Source of the DNA: Antitrichia curtipendula
Lineage: Eukaryota; Streptophyta; Bryopsida; Hypnales; Leucodontaceae
Assembly (NCBI GenBank): GCA_951230915.1
Contig: OX579640.1
Span: 15,272,981 to 15,336,980, forward strand
Direction of reading: 5' to 3'
Length of the DNA stretch: 64,000 nt
A program made the translations under genes and the position numbers. Positions 1 through 12,150 of this stretch are shown one piece after another. The notes below the pieces were generated by a model, which made no database searches, was not told where the DNA came from, and saw only the letters and a program-made list of their open reading frames with translations. Each line of letters opens with the position of its first letter. The stretch's first letter is position 1.

Positions 1-1545
1 CAATAGAAACCTATAGTCATTATTAAACAATGCTCAAAATTTTAGGTTGAAATTATAGTTTATTAGAAACCACTTGTTTGCACGTGGTTTGTTGTAGTAG
101 AGCTAAGTGACCTCCCCGAGCCAGCAGATCCAAGAAGAGCGCCGTCTCTAGCAAACCTCATACGTGCAATCAGTGAAGCCAATTTCTAAGTCAGTTACAG
201 TTTGCTAGTGTGTATAAGCATGAAAAAGTTTGTGCATGCGGCTAGTTCTGAGATTCGATATCATCACAGACTGCCGACTTTCTGTAAAGGTATTCAGACA
301 AACAGAGGTCACTTAATGCCCACCTAATATAAGCAGAGGTCACTTAGCGGTAAGTGATACAAGCAAACTGTTGCATTTGCTGAGTGTCGATATTATCTTC
401 GATGTGCAAGACCGTCGCTGGAGGTACAGATTTAAATAAAGAAAATGAGACCCTCAGTTACCTGAGCTTGTAATACAAATACAGAAAGTAGAGAATGTAA
501 CTTAATCAAAAAAGAATTTGAAGAAGGGTATTTAGTTTGTTGTGATCACTTAGCACCCATCTATTAGATGAATGTATAAAGCATCATTGAAAAATCTTCA
601 TCGAAAAGGACCATTGTGTTTGACCCTCTGCCGGTCTTTAAAAAAGTAGCTTAAAGAGAATTTTTGTGAATACACTGTCAGGATTATGAGAAAACAAGAA
701 ATTATTTTTTATTGCATAAAAGATTGTAAAAAGGAGAATTATAGTCAATGTACTATTAAATCGAACAACGAAACTGCCAACGAGCCATTCGCAATCCCAG
801 TGTTTTCAATGCTTCTCTTCGTTGAACCATAGGAATATTGTCAAAGCGCTTTTAATAATAGAATTGGAGACTCATAATATAGAGTACAGATTGTGTATGC
901 TCAGATGATATCATCTTCACCATTTGAAATTAAAAAAATACTTACTGCTTATATCACTGGGAAAACTTCTAGTTCGAAGTCTATGAATGCATGCTCAGTG
1001 TTGCCATTCAAATTTTAGACCCCCTATATTATGTCCTAAAACTTAAACAAAAATAAAATAAAAATATGAGTATAATTTCCTACTTTGAAAGTTTATGTCT
1101 TGAATTATTGATATTTTATTTGTTATTTATAATTAGTTAAAAAAATTTGAAGTAAAGAAATACATTGTAGAGTTGAAAATAACTTTTACACCCCTATATC
1201 ATATAATAAAAAATTGTCTAAAAAATTAACAAAAAATTGTTAAAAATAACTTTCTTTTGGAAGTTTATTTTTCTTGAATAATGATGCAATGGTCATCTAA
1301 ATGCATTCTCTATAAATATATGAGTATAAAAACATGCCATTTTAGTTCATTTTTCAATCTATTCTAGAAATCATTTCATATGTTGTTTGAGTTGGGAATT
1401 TTTGGCAATAGAAATCTATAGTCACTATTAAACAAAGCTCAAAATTATAGGTTGAAATTATAATTTATTAAAAAATATATATAGGGGGCCAAAAAATCAC
1501 TTGAACACACATGGTTTGTTATAGATACACTAAATGATCTCCCTA
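1..1545. repeat. AT-rich DNA with a 115-bp direct repeat about 1.4 kb apart
   Basis: Bases 1-115 and 1406-1545 are direct copies. Both begin CAATAGAAAYCTATAGTCA and share the text down to a TGGTTTGTTRTAGWWRMRCT stretch followed by a GATCTCCC-like end; the second copy carries a short AT insertion. The first copy may begin left of the window. The 1.3 kb between them has no convincing ORF. Paired direct repeats at this spacing could be the long terminal repeats of a small or internally deleted retroelement, or two separate insertions of one repeat. I saw no primer-binding site or polypurine tract, so the LTR reading is only a possibility. Confidence 0.6.
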
Positions 1546-3466
1546 GTTTTTGTTTGTAGAAGATGTATTAGATGTTTGGGGGGGGGGGATCTAAAGGGCC
1601 ATTTCGGGCCTATATCCAACGTTGTTCCCCTAGCAGTAAGAGAACAGACGCTCTCAGAAAAAAAAATTTGAAAAAAAAAAAAATCTTAAAATGAAAAGAA
1701 AAGATGAACAATTTATTTATTTTGAAAAAAATAAAATAATATGACGTGACAATCCCTCTGCCATGTCATGCAGCTGTTGCAACGCAGTTTCAGATAGTTC
1801 CAGAGTCTGGGAACCTTGGAGAACTCATAGCCCTCCATAGGGGCTGAAAAACATGTATTTAATGAAATGAGATGTCTTCTAGATGTCTTAAGCATTTCAA
1901 AAATTTAGTAAAATTTTGAAATTACTCTAAATTTTAATAGATAAGCAAAAGAAAATCTTGTTGAATACATAAATGATGTTAATAAAAAAAATGAAACTAC
2001 ATCATTGATGTATAACTATTATATTAAGAATATATTATGTTATAAACCAAAATATTATGTCAGTATATAATTAGAAAATCTTCAAACTATAGCTATTGTC
2101 TCAAAGTTCAAATTGCAATAAAATATAGAGTCTCAAGAATCATTTTAAAATATCAAATTAGAAAAGAAGTTATAATTAATAAGATTCTTTTTAGTGGTTG
2201 GATTAAAAAAAAATTTAAATCAAACTAATGGCTAAAATTTATATAAAAAAGAAAGATGTGTACACCACCCAAAATACAATAAAAGAACATCTTTTGTCAT
2301 TCCAATTTTTTTTGCATCTTCTTTGGTATAGCTCTAGACCAATAATACCTCAACGAAGGTATTTCCACCACCATCCATTGTACAACACATTCAAAGAACT
2401 TTAAAATAAATAGATGAAAAAAATAGTCCTTCATCCAAAATTTTGCTTCTAAAATTATTCATGAGCCTAATTCTTCATCTAAGTATATTTCTGAGATAAC
2501 AACATTTATATTATTTGAATAATGGTATAAGCGTGGTTTCTATTATTGAACATTGAACATTTTGTTTGATCTTGATGGTTGTCAAAATATGATCCAATCT
2601 TCTCTTAGAATGCATTTTTGGAACACCATAAAAATTATCTATGAATTTTCAAGATGTATAAATAGGTGACCGAAAATTGGCCTCAGACTTTCATGAGGAA
2701 TGATTGTATATTTTAGGGTGATTTTAGAAACACATTATACTTAGGTGTGATTACCTTAACTAATTTATTGGTGCAATTGCAACAATTGTAGTAGTAAATT
2801 TCTCCAATTTTTATTCTTTTGTACTTTCTATACTAGAATTTAGATTTGAAATATTTGAAAGTTGATATATTCTTATTTCTCAAGTTAAAACGAGTTTCAA
2901 GCATGGTTATCAGAAGTTTGGGCAAATACCAAGCCGGCCAAGTAGGCATGGCATGCTAAGAGTTGGAATTGGTTGGGAATGGTATGGATCCATTTATTTG
3001 CTATGATAATAATATGAAGTTGGATTGGACTCTAAATTTTATTAACCCCTCTAGGACTGGAGCACATTTCTGCCATAAATTGTTAAAAATTGCTACTTTT
3101 TAGATTAGTGAAAAAAAGGTGGAAATTTTCTTTTAGAAGTTTAATCATAGACATTTGTACTAAACTGCTATGAGAATGTGCGGAAACATTTTCAAAAAGT
3201 TTGATTGTGCAAATAAGTTTAAAACTTATTTGTCAAAAAGTTTACAACTGCCAAAAATTACATTGACCTTCAGAAAATTGCATTTTTTGGATGATAATTA
3301 TTGACTTTGATAATTTTTATTTTTTTGGATTTGATGGATCAGTTATGTGCATCATGAACTCTAGTCTTTAGACAAAAAAAAATTGAACCTAAAAATGCAT
3401 TATACATCCGTGAAATATAAAATGAATGCATTACCCAATTCAACAAATATTTCAAATGCAAGGGCA
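1546..3466. other. AT-rich intergenic DNA, no gene seen
   Basis: This stretch is very AT-rich, with homopolymer runs (a G run near 1578, A runs near 1660-1690). No reading frame has coding character and no repeat was recognised. The short ORF at 1713-1895 on the minus strand looks like chance. Confidence 0.6.
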
Positions 3467-4053
3467 TTAACCCCTAAAGCCCCGAGCGTGTTTTCTGCCA
3501 AAAACCACTCAAAACTACCACTTTTGTTGTATTCACTTAAGGAACCCAATTTTTTTTTTTTTTTTAAATTTAACCGTAGGATCTTGTACTTAACTTATTT
3601 GAGATCATGTAGTAAAAATTTCATCAAATTTCACCGTACGGATTGGAAGATATTAGCATTCAAAGTTGAACAAAAAGTTTTTTTTCAAGAAGATGCTTAC
3701 ATTGCCCGAAAAAATAAGATTGTCCATAACTTTCTCATCCCTTGTCCAAATAGAATGAATCAAAGCTTCACGTATAGATAAAAACATAATCATTTAGGAA
3801 AAAAATTCAAAAAAAGTAATTTTAACATTTTGTAATTTTTTTTGGGCTGCCCGCCAATCTCCATTTCTTTCTCATTGTGCCATAACTTTTTCATCCGGCA
3901 TCCGATTGAAACAAAAATTATATATTCACAAAGCTCTTGCAAAGCTACACAACCTCAAAAAATCTCAAAAAAATTCACTTCAAATTGAGACAGTAGGAAC
4001 CTACCCGGACCCAAATTGTCCCCCGAGGGGACAAGCGGGGCTTTAGGGGTTAA
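3467..4053. mobile_element. 587-bp inverted-repeat element (MITE-like), copy 1
   Basis: The element begins TTAACCCCTAAAGCCCCG and ends with its exact reverse complement, an 18-bp perfect terminal inverted repeat. A second copy of nearly the same length lies at 35207-35795 and is alike along its whole length, with shared landmarks ACCGTAGGATCTTG, ACCGTACGGATTGG and GCCATAACTTTTTCATCCGGC. The 132-aa ORF at 3383-3781 overlaps it and is a by-product. No transposase is encoded. The ends allow a TA target duplication (TA before ACCCC and after GGGGT), as in Tc1/mariner-type MITEs, but TA is palindromic here so this is weak. Confidence 0.85.
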
Positions 4054-4732
4054 GATGTAAAAATGGTCCATTTTGCAACATGTGCTCTCTCTACAATGGC
4101 TAATGCTATTTCATGCTCTCAATTTTTTTTAAATTCAAATATTGTGAGACCAATGTCTCATTAGTGTGTTTGCCAAAATGTTGATATTTTAAATCCTATA
4201 AATGTTAATAATTATCCTTCAATTTTTGCGTACAACAATTTGAAACGATGTATACCAACATGCCAAGGTACCAATTTTTTTCTTGGATTTCTACAAAAAA
4301 ATTGGAAAAAGATAAATTAATTCCAAATTATATTGAACAAAACTGAAATTTAGACATGGCTGACTTTGAAATTGATTTTCTTTCAAATCACAACCAATTT
4401 TTTCCTCAAACTTCCATGATAATGTGTAGTATGTTGCACACTATTACTTTTGTATATCTACTTTTAGACTTTGTCCATTGATGCTTATGGTATAGTTGTT
4501 TGAATGAAACATTTCAACTTTGTACTTAGTTTTGTTCGTCATTGTCATAGCAATGAAGCTTTTAATATAATTAGAAAATGTCATGGTTGGAACCAAATTT
4601 CTATGATTAGAAAATCAATAGATTGGGTTGGAGGACCCAAGCTCTAATGGCAAAAAATTATTAATTTGAGGTGATTCTTTTAACTTTTGAATTGAAATAG
4701 AAACTATACTTCATTCAAAAAAAACTTTTGTA
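4054..4732. other. AT-rich intergenic DNA, nothing recognised
   Basis: AT-rich sequence between the inverted-repeat element and the minisatellite. No ORF with coding character, RNA gene or repeat was seen. Confidence 0.55.
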
Positions 4733-4925
4733 TATTTTATATATTTTATATATTTTATATATTTTATATATTTTATATATTTTACATATTTTACATATTT
4801 TACATATTTTACATATTTTACATATTTTACATATTTTACATATTTTACATATTTTACATATTTTACATATTTTACATATTTTACATATTTTATATATTTT
4901 ATATATTTTATATATTTTATATAGT
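4733..4925. repeat. 9-bp AT minisatellite in three blocks
   Basis: A continuous 9-bp tandem array of about 21 units. The first six or so units read TATATTTTA, the central run of about 12 carries a C (ACATATTTT register), and the last few return to the first form. Read as protein it gives repeated YIL, HIL, then YIL triplets, which explains the 66-aa ORF at 4728-4928. This is a repeat, not a gene. Confidence 0.95.
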
Positions 4926-6440
4926 TGAATTTAAATCAAGAGTAAAGAGCTATTATTTGCCATAATACTTTACTCTAAACCACTTTTTGGATCCACAAAT
5001 TAGTCATCTTTTTCTACATTAAAATGAGGAACATTTTATTTCGATGATATAGAATTCCCATTGCCATCCAATGCAAACGCACTGAAGGAACTTTTAAAAT
5101 AAGATTGAATGACAAATTTCAATCTTCAATTCAAAATTATTCATTTAAAATCAAGTACAAGCCATTTTTTGTCTTTAACAATAATTAGAGTTAATCTAAG
5201 TGTAAAAAGGATCAATATTGAATTAATTATTTAATAAACTTCCTACAAATATGTTTATCATCTATACAATAATATCAACAATTGATGATGTGATACTAAG
5301 TTGGTGGTTACATGTGTGTAAGCATTTGTCAATGTCATAGATATATATGATATAGTCTTTAAAAAAAATCTATATTTGAATATTTGATACAATATAATGA
5401 ATCAAAGTAGTGTAGAAAATTAATTATTTGATTTAATGATCAATTTACAACTATTTTATATGATGTTTAAGGGGTCATTTTTTAATTTTTGGTTTTTGAT
5501 ATAGTACATGCTTTTTTTTTTAATTCAACTTGAAACATGTGAAATTTTTAGCACATTTTTTGTAGTTTTGACACCTTGAGTTTTACAAAGTCAATAAATT
5601 GATTAAAAGATATCCAAGAATATCATTCTATACTTTAAATGCCTGTTTGCTTGTAATGGTACGGTAAGATCTTTTGGGCCGTACATCCTTAGTAGTGTTC
5701 TTAGTATTGTTGGTAAGCTCTCTCCAAAGAAGGGTGCACACACTTTGTTTTGTGGAAATTTGAACCTACAATGTGAAAGTTATTAAATTTTAAATTTTTG
5801 ATGAATTAAAAATCATTCATATTTTATTCTTATTATATTGTAATAATGGTGCATGGCACATTAATCTATATATTAAATTAGGCTTCTATCTACGTACATT
5901 TAAATTAGGTTTCTATTCCATACCTTAAGTTAGACCATTTGATTTGTTTTGTGTGTTTCATTGAGATCTTCCAAATTGTGTGTTCTTGATCATGTTCTTG
6001 GTATCATAAAAAGGCTCTTTGTGACATTAGGAAAATTTCAGGCCTCAAAGAAGTTGCAAGTTTCGGATGGTAGCGGTGCAATTATAGAAAAATTGATGAT
6101 TTTAAATTAATTAATTAATTTTCTTTTCTTTTGAAAACTGATGTGGCACTATGCCATGTCAGCACTACATCAATTGTGACTTTCTAAATATTTTTTATTT
6201 TTTAGATATTTTTTTCTTAAAAAATATATTTTTTAAAATTGCACCACATGGGTGCCAAAAATGAACAGTTAGAGGCCCTTAGCAGGGTTCAGATTTTCCC
6301 TAATGGGAGGGGGTGCACAGATCATATTTGGTTGTGTTCTGATTCACAAAAGAAAAGATTTTAAAATTCAAATATTTTATGAATTAAAAAATTAAGAAAT
6401 TACTTTAACATTTATTTTATTATAGAAAATCATACAGAAA
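4926..6440. other. AT-rich intergenic DNA, no gene seen
   Basis: AT-rich sequence with no recognisable ORF, RNA gene or inverted repeat. Composition changes from about 6440 toward the copine gene. Confidence 0.6.
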
Positions 6441-7240
6441 CATATGACATCAGCTACACGTTACAAATTTACAACCATCCATAGTTGCAAAACCTTAGTT
6501 TATACTTTAGTTATTGGAAAAGTGAGCCAGTACTACAAGGTACAGATCGTCAGAGCCTCACCTGCTTTTGCTCTAATGCTCTGTCGAGGTCTCGAGGACA
6601 TGGTCAAAACGTGCACAGCGTCCACATCCGTACACCTTACGTAACCGCGCTACAGTCCAATTTTCTTTTGATTTTTCGGAGGTGAAGACGGAGTACAAAA
6701 CACAACGGTCCCAAATCCTTATTGGAGCGACCCAAAAACGTATAGCACACAACCCGGGAGAGTACGAGCAATCTTCCTCACCTGAAGCGTGCGGCAAGCT
6801 TATCCGAGCACCTTTTCTGTTACAATTTTGTTTGCACCGGTTAACCAAATCCGCGTCGCAATTCTGCACTTAGCGGTACCACCAGACTTGGAGCGAAGGC
6901 CGTCTGCAACACGCTCATTAGTGGGCATTCCCGAAGTCTTCCCGACAAAATCTGCAACACGGTCTTGGAGGTAAGTCTCGTCACGATATTCTTAACTGGG
7001 CTGTGCAGACTGCAGAATTCCTCCACACACCCTTGTGGGTCCTGGAAAGAGAGGCATCTCCTCCAGGGAGAGCCTGAAGGTTAAAATAAAGGCTCGTCAG
7101 TCTTTATAATGAGTGTACGTAAGATCCACCAGATGCGTCAGTGATCCCAAAATATAGTAGTGCATTGGGTGCTCACTGCTCACGGTCTGTTAATTAGATG
7201 TTGAAGAGTTCTTGTCACAGTCGAGTTTTTCTTGTTGAAG
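6441..7240 (+). promoter_or_regulatory. GC-richer 5' region and probable untranslated first exon of the copine gene
   Basis: Base composition is clearly richer in G and C (CpG-containing) from about 6440 to 7100 than in the flanks, as expected of a promoter and leader. Two candidate splice donors occur, GAG|GTAAGT near 6970 and AAG|GTGAGC at 7240/7241. The overlapping short ORFs on both strands here (60-98 codons) lack family features and are read as chance. The transcription start is not fixed by the sequence. Confidence 0.45.
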
Positions 7241-8418
7241 GTGAGCTTTTTACGTATGCTTTGATTTGTGGTTTTGGGTGTAACTTAGAGAGGCTTTTGG
7301 GCTGAGGTTTGCTTGAAATTCGAGAATCATTAGAACAATGCGATGTTAAGTCGTTGTAAATGATGAAGATTCAGGATTAGAAGGGCTTGGAGGGAGGTGG
7401 GTCGTTGGTCATTTAGGCTATTTGTGTTTCCCGCTGTGTGCCTGGTCTCTGATTTTCCGGGATGTTCGTGAGAAAGGTTTTGGAGATATATGGGAAGGGT
7501 TTGTGATTCGGAGTTTTTGCATTATCTTCGTTCTTGCGTAGTCTGTCTTGCCGTTAGTGATTTGTTTGTAGCATGTTTACGTTATGTCCAGGACCCTGCA
7601 CCCCAGGACCGTTAGGCTTCTGAGGTTTAGGGAAGCGTTAGCGGATCTTTTTATGACGGGTTCCAGGCGTTAGTGCAGAAAGCATTTACGGTAGTGGCAC
7701 TTGTAGGAGCCTAAGGTGTGTTGAATATGAAATTTTATAGCATATCATCCTAGTAGCAGAAAATTTAGATTCTACTTGCAATATCTTTCACTACAAATTT
7801 GTTACTCTGCGGGAACAAACTTTTCAACATGTGATCACATGCAAGACATTGAAACGCTTAGATTGACGATTTGAGGTAATATAATCGGTTCTTCTTTGTT
7901 TCCTAGCCCTAGATCAGTCATCTAATAAGTATATTATTCTGTGTGAGTTCGTTAAGGAACTACGTGTTGGCCTTGGTTTCGTGAAAATTGAGGAGGTTTT
8001 GGCGTTACATGCTTTAGGAGCGGGTCACTTCTCTTACTTGCAAGCATTTGCCTCACTGTACGACTTTTAGACACTGCAATTGTACTGTACTTGCGAACAG
8101 GGTAGAGTTTACTGTGTATTTTTCCCTAATGGATCATCAGGCGCAAACTGGTCTTGTATTACTTAGCACTTTTGAGTTGGTCATCTAAGGGACTTTCTTG
8201 GTTTCATGTTTTATTTATTCTTTGGCCTACGCATGCAGTGTTCTTTACTAATTCTGGTGTTATTGAATCTGGCCCTTTCTGAATTATATTTTTCACAATA
8301 TGGTCAATGAAATTGGACACTCTGTAACCATGAAATCTTTATTATTCAGGGGTTGGTCCTCTTGGTTGGAACTGTATGTGCTAACTTGGTGAAATATTGC
8401 ATCATTTTGCTGAAGCAG
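7241..8418 (+). other. Putative intron in the copine 5' leader
   Basis: A donor AAG|GTGAGC at 7240/7241 and an acceptor GAAGCAG|G at 8418/8419 bracket an AT/T-rich, ORF-free stretch of about 1.18 kb just before the copine coding exon. The intron would leave about 120 bases of leader before the ATG at 8538. It holds one copy of a dispersed repeat (8169-8354). Inferred from splice signals and composition only. Confidence 0.45.
8169..8354 (+). repeat. Dispersed ~180-bp repeat, copy 1 (in the copine leader intron)
   Basis: The same sequence is at 21114-21291 (an aminopeptidase P intron) and 37960-38142. Shared landmarks are a GGTCAT..GGGACTTTC start, CATGCARTNTTCTTYACTRAT, TCTGAATTAT, TTTTCACAATATGRTCAATSA and a closing CCATGAAAT..GGGGTT. 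It has no ORF and no clear terminal inverted repeat. Confidence 0.75.
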
Positions 8419-8537
8419 GCGAACACGTTGACGGATCAGACCTGGTGCTGCAAAGGGCCGATACATTCAAGAAAGATATCATACACAAGAAGGATACCAT
8501 ACTTTTATTGATTGACGCATACTAGGTCGATTCAAGG

Positions 8538-10208
8538 ATGGCCTGGTCCGGTATATCCATTGGGATTCCAAGTGAAAAACTGCAACTATCATTTCAAGCC
8601 AGTGGTTTACGGAACAGAGATGTAATGGGCACCAGTGACCCCATGCTAGTGGCCTATGGAATAGCTACAAATGGACAGGAAGTCGAGCTGGGACGTTCGG
8701 AAACGATACCAAACACATTGGATCCCAAGTGGGTGTTCCATTTAGATATCGACTATCGTTTCGAGGAGATTCAACCTCTCCGTTTCGTGGTTTTCGATGT
8801 GGACTCCAATTTCAAAGAAAAGTCTTCAGACAAGATGAAGCTCCATAAGCAGGATTATCTGGGTGAAATGAAGACCACGCTTTCCGAGATTTTAGCTTCA
8901 CCTCCACATGTGTTGACTAAACGGCTTCAAGGTGGTATGAGAAACAATGCGCTCATGTCTCCACGTGGAATGCTGACCATTCGTGCTGAAAAGGTGGTTA
9001 CTGAAGTGAATGGAGTGAAGATGGTCCCTGAGGAGGTGGAACTCGTCCTAAGCTGCAGGTCCCTGGAGAATCTGGAAATGTTTTCGAAAAGTGATCCTAT
9101 TCTGAGGATTTCAAAGTGGCAGCCGGATAACACATTTTCACCCGTCCATCAGACTGAAGAGATTCACAACAATCTCAACCCCACATGGAAACGATTTCTG
9201 CTTCCGCTTCAACAGCTTTGCAATGGGGATAAGCACAGGCAGCTGTTGATTGAGTGCCTTGACTACAACAGCAACGGGAAACACAAACTCATTGGGTCGG
9301 TGACCACTACTTTCAATCAACTGCTGGAAACTTATCAAGTGGGGAACTCATTAACCCTCACTCGCAAGTCTTCGAATCCGAAGCATTCAAGCAAGAGCCG
9401 GGGTACCCTTCTTGTGAACACCTGCGCAGTTTCCTCCGTTTATAGTATCGTGGATTATATTCTCTGTGGTTGTGAGATCAACTTCTTCGTGGCTATCGAC
9501 TTCACTGCTTCAAATGGGGATCCCCGTTCACCAGGCTCCTTGCATTACATCGACCCCATGGGACGCCCCAACGCCTACCAGATGGCCATTGATGCTGTCG
9601 GTGGAGTGCTGCAGTATTACGATACGGACAAGCGCTTCCCATGTTGGGGCTTTGGCGGAAGAGTCAATGGGACTGTGTCCCACTGTTTCCCTTTGAATAA
9701 GAATGTGAGCAACCCGACGGTGGAAGGCATTCCGGGGATTCATTTTGCGTACTCCCAGTCGATCTACTCTGTGGAGCTTTACGGTCCGACCTGGTTCGCG
9801 CCCGTGGTGAGACAGGCAAGTGCTCTGGCCTCCGAGTTTCAGGGGCAAATGAAGTACTTCGTGCTTCTGATCATCACTGACGGAGCTATTCTTGACATGC
9901 AAGAAACCATTTCAGCAATTGTGGATGCTTCCTATTTCCCCCTCTCTCTTCTGATTGTCGGTGTAGGGAATGCCGACTTCAGCGCCATGGATTTCCTGGA
10001 CTCAGACAACAAGAAGCTCGTCAGTCAAAGTGGGAAAATAGCGGACCGTGACATCGTCCAATTTGTGCCTATTCAACACCAAAGCGTACAAGACGCTGCG
10101 AAGAAGCTGTTGAAAGAATTGCCTGAGCAGGTGAACCTCTACATGAAGAAACACAATATTCGACCTGTGAAGCCAGTGGAGCAAGCATTTGCTACTCTCG
10201 GAATGTGA
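8538..10208 (+). CDS. Copine (BONZAI-like calcium-dependent phospholipid-binding protein)
   Basis: An uninterrupted 556-residue copine, about the usual family length. It has two C2 domains (about 15-145 and 160-290) followed by a copine/von Willebrand A domain (about 315-545). C2A keeps loop aspartates D28 and D34 and the FDVDSN loop. C2B has Glu where the first loop Asp is usual (NLEMFSKSDP). The A domain has the MIDAS motif DFTASNGD beginning at D321, then the family blocks SLHYIDPMGRPNAYQ and GFGGRVNG. Copines bind membranes in a calcium-dependent way; plant BONZAI proteins act at the plasma membrane in growth and immune signalling. The N-terminus MAWSGIS lacks the MGxxxS myristoylation signal of Arabidopsis BON1. 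The coding region has no intron, unlike the many-exon angiosperm genes. No upstream in-frame ATG extends the homology. Confidence 0.95.
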   Translation: MAWSGISIGIPSEKLQLSFQASGLRNRDVMGTSDPMLVAYGIATNGQEVELGRSETIPNTLDPKWVFHLDIDYRFEEIQPLRFVVFDVDSNFKEKSSDKMKLHKQDYLGEMKTTLSEILASPPHVLTKRLQGGMRNNALMSPRGMLTIRAEKVVTEVNGVKMVPEEVELVLSCRSLENLEMFSKSDPILRISKWQPDNTFSPVHQTEEIHNNLNPTWKRFLLPLQQLCNGDKHRQLLIECLDYNSNGKHKLIGSVTTTFNQLLETYQVGNSLTLTRKSSNPKHSSKSRGTLLVNTCAVSSVYSIVDYILCGCEINFFVAIDFTASNGDPRSPGSLHYIDPMGRPNAYQMAIDAVGGVLQYYDTDKRFPCWGFGGRVNGTVSHCFPLNKNVSNPTVEGIPGIHFAYSQSIYSVELYGPTWFAPVVRQASALASEFQGQMKYFVLLIITDGAILDMQETISAIVDASYFPLSLLIVGVGNADFSAMDFLDSDNKKLVSQSGKIADRDIVQFVPIQHQSVQDAAKKLLKELPEQVNLYMKKHNIRPVKPVEQAFATLGM

Positions 10209-12150
10209 AGCCAGTAAGCTTAATGCTGCCGTTGTTTTTGTATTGAGGGAGGCATCATTCTTTGAGGCTTCCGTCATGTCAGATCCCTGGTGCTGGGGCT
10301 GTTGAGCTTTCCAGTATCAGGGAGCTAACATGGTTGAAACCTTGAGATAGGTGCCTCACTCTGTTTTTTAGATTTGGATTTGTCACATTTTGTCAAGATC
10401 GTGGAATTGCTTTGCTGAGTGTGGTTACTTGTATAGCATACTGAAGTGAGTGAGGTCAGTTACAGAGTGACTGTGATTATGACTTCTCTAGCTAGTTGAT
10501 AAATCAGGATTTGTTTCTGAAAAACAATCTGTACAATGCCCTGCCATGGGGCTGCACACTCTCAATTCTGTCAATTACAGTTCGTGATTGCAGCTTTTTT
10601 TATTAAAGAATATTCGAGTTTCAATTTAATTTACTTTTAGTCCTTTTCTATATTAAAAGGCAAGCAACACCACTTCAACTCACAGGCATACGGTTGGGAG
10701 AACAGAAGAAGTCCTGCACAATGAAGGCCATTCACTTCTTAGCTTTAGTGTATGGCTACACTAAGGCCATACCCTAGAAGGCCATACACTTTGGCTCAAA
10801 GTGTATGACCACTTCCTTAAAAGTCAAACTTCTTAGGTACTGTATGTGTGATTAGTACTCTACGTAAAGGTCAAATTTGACATAAATTAAGTCATTTTTG
10901 TCAAAAAGTGCCACAAGGCATTTAGTGATTAGTGCAGGTGAGGTGGACTTGTCAAAATGTAACGCGTGGAAATTCCAATTTGATACCTGCCAAATTTGAC
11001 CTTCTCACATAGTATGTTAGGTGAATCCTAAACCACTTGTGTGTGGTTACTTGAAGTCATGAAATGTCTCTTCTAAACCATGAATGCAGCTTCTCAAAGT
11101 ATTCTAATAATCCATAGGATTTCCTAACATCTCATAAAAAATCTTAAGTTTTTTTTAATCAACTTTAAGACAAAGAGATAATATATATATTGGGGGCAAG
11201 ATGAAAAGAACCTCAATCTTGTCAACAAAAGTCTTGGAACCTTATAACTAAGCTTGTTTCTTGTACTTCTTTATACAATACAAAACTTTTGCAATCTTCT
11301 TAGCCTTTTACTTGTTTTGGCTTTGAATCTTCTTTGATTTGAACATTGATTCTTTAATTGTCATGGACATCAACAAGGTCCAATCCACGTTTCATGAAAT
11401 CTCAAATAGTAGTGTATGAAATAAAAACATTTAAACTAGGATGAATTATTTAAAATTAGTTTCACTCACACACATGATTATATTGTAATCATCTCTTATT
11501 TTTTTAAGGAGATTGTCCCTATAGTTAAGAGTAAAGTTCAAAAATAATTTTGGAATATTGTTTGCAAAATAATAAAAACTCAAATTTCCATCAATTAATT
11601 TTGCAAATCGGTACTCTAATTTCAATGTTCTAGTCTTAAATACTTTACAAATAGTCTTCAATTTATTATTTAGATTTATTAATGTACACTTTAGAGAATC
11701 AAAAGAATCTATTACCTCATTTGTTTTTATTTCTTCATAGCCATATCCTTTTGTCTTGTATTACATAGAATTTAATGTTCAAACTAGATATCAATTGATG
11801 CCCAAATGAAAAAGACCTTGTAATCTATCTTACTATTTGTCTTCTTAAACAACCATAAATGACAAACTAACTATGACATACTTTCATTTCATTCTCTGTA
11901 TTAGCTTTTTAAACCCTAAATTAAACCTTTTTTGATACACATCCTCTGAATATTACAAAAATCATTTATATTGTATACAAACAGGATAGGACAACTTCCA
12001 AATGTCAAGTTGTGATCATGTATCAAAATACATTCAAAAGTTCCAAATGTAGTGCAATGAAGATAATGAGGGCTATTAAACCTATCAAATTATTAAGAGA
12101 ATATTAAGAGAACACGATTATTTAGCCATCATTTACATCAATAATTTTGT
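10209..12150. other. Copine 3' region and AT-rich intergenic DNA
   Basis: The first 400 bases are probable 3' untranslated sequence with an AT-rich end near 10600 (TTTTTTTATTAAAGAATA). The rest is AT-rich with no ORF of coding character. A strong hairpin lies at 10777-10815. Confidence 0.5.
10777..10815. repeat. 17-bp inverted repeat with a 3-base loop
   Basis: GAAGGCCATACACTTTG is followed after GCT by CAAAGTGTATGACCACTTC, giving a near-perfect stem-loop. A related AGTGTATGGC/AAGGCCATAC pair lies just upstream (10747-10772), so the unit looks like a degenerate cluster of one palindrome. Role unknown. Confidence 0.7.

Noticed and set aside
3383..3781. 132-aa plus-strand ORF
   Set aside because: It lies mainly over the 587-bp inverted-repeat element, has a poly-F tract from a T run, and is broken in the second copy.
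4728..4928. 66-aa ORF made of YIL/HIL repeats; also considered as a CRISPR-like array
   Set aside because: It is a translation of a 9-bp AT minisatellite; there are no spacers and the genome is eukaryotic.
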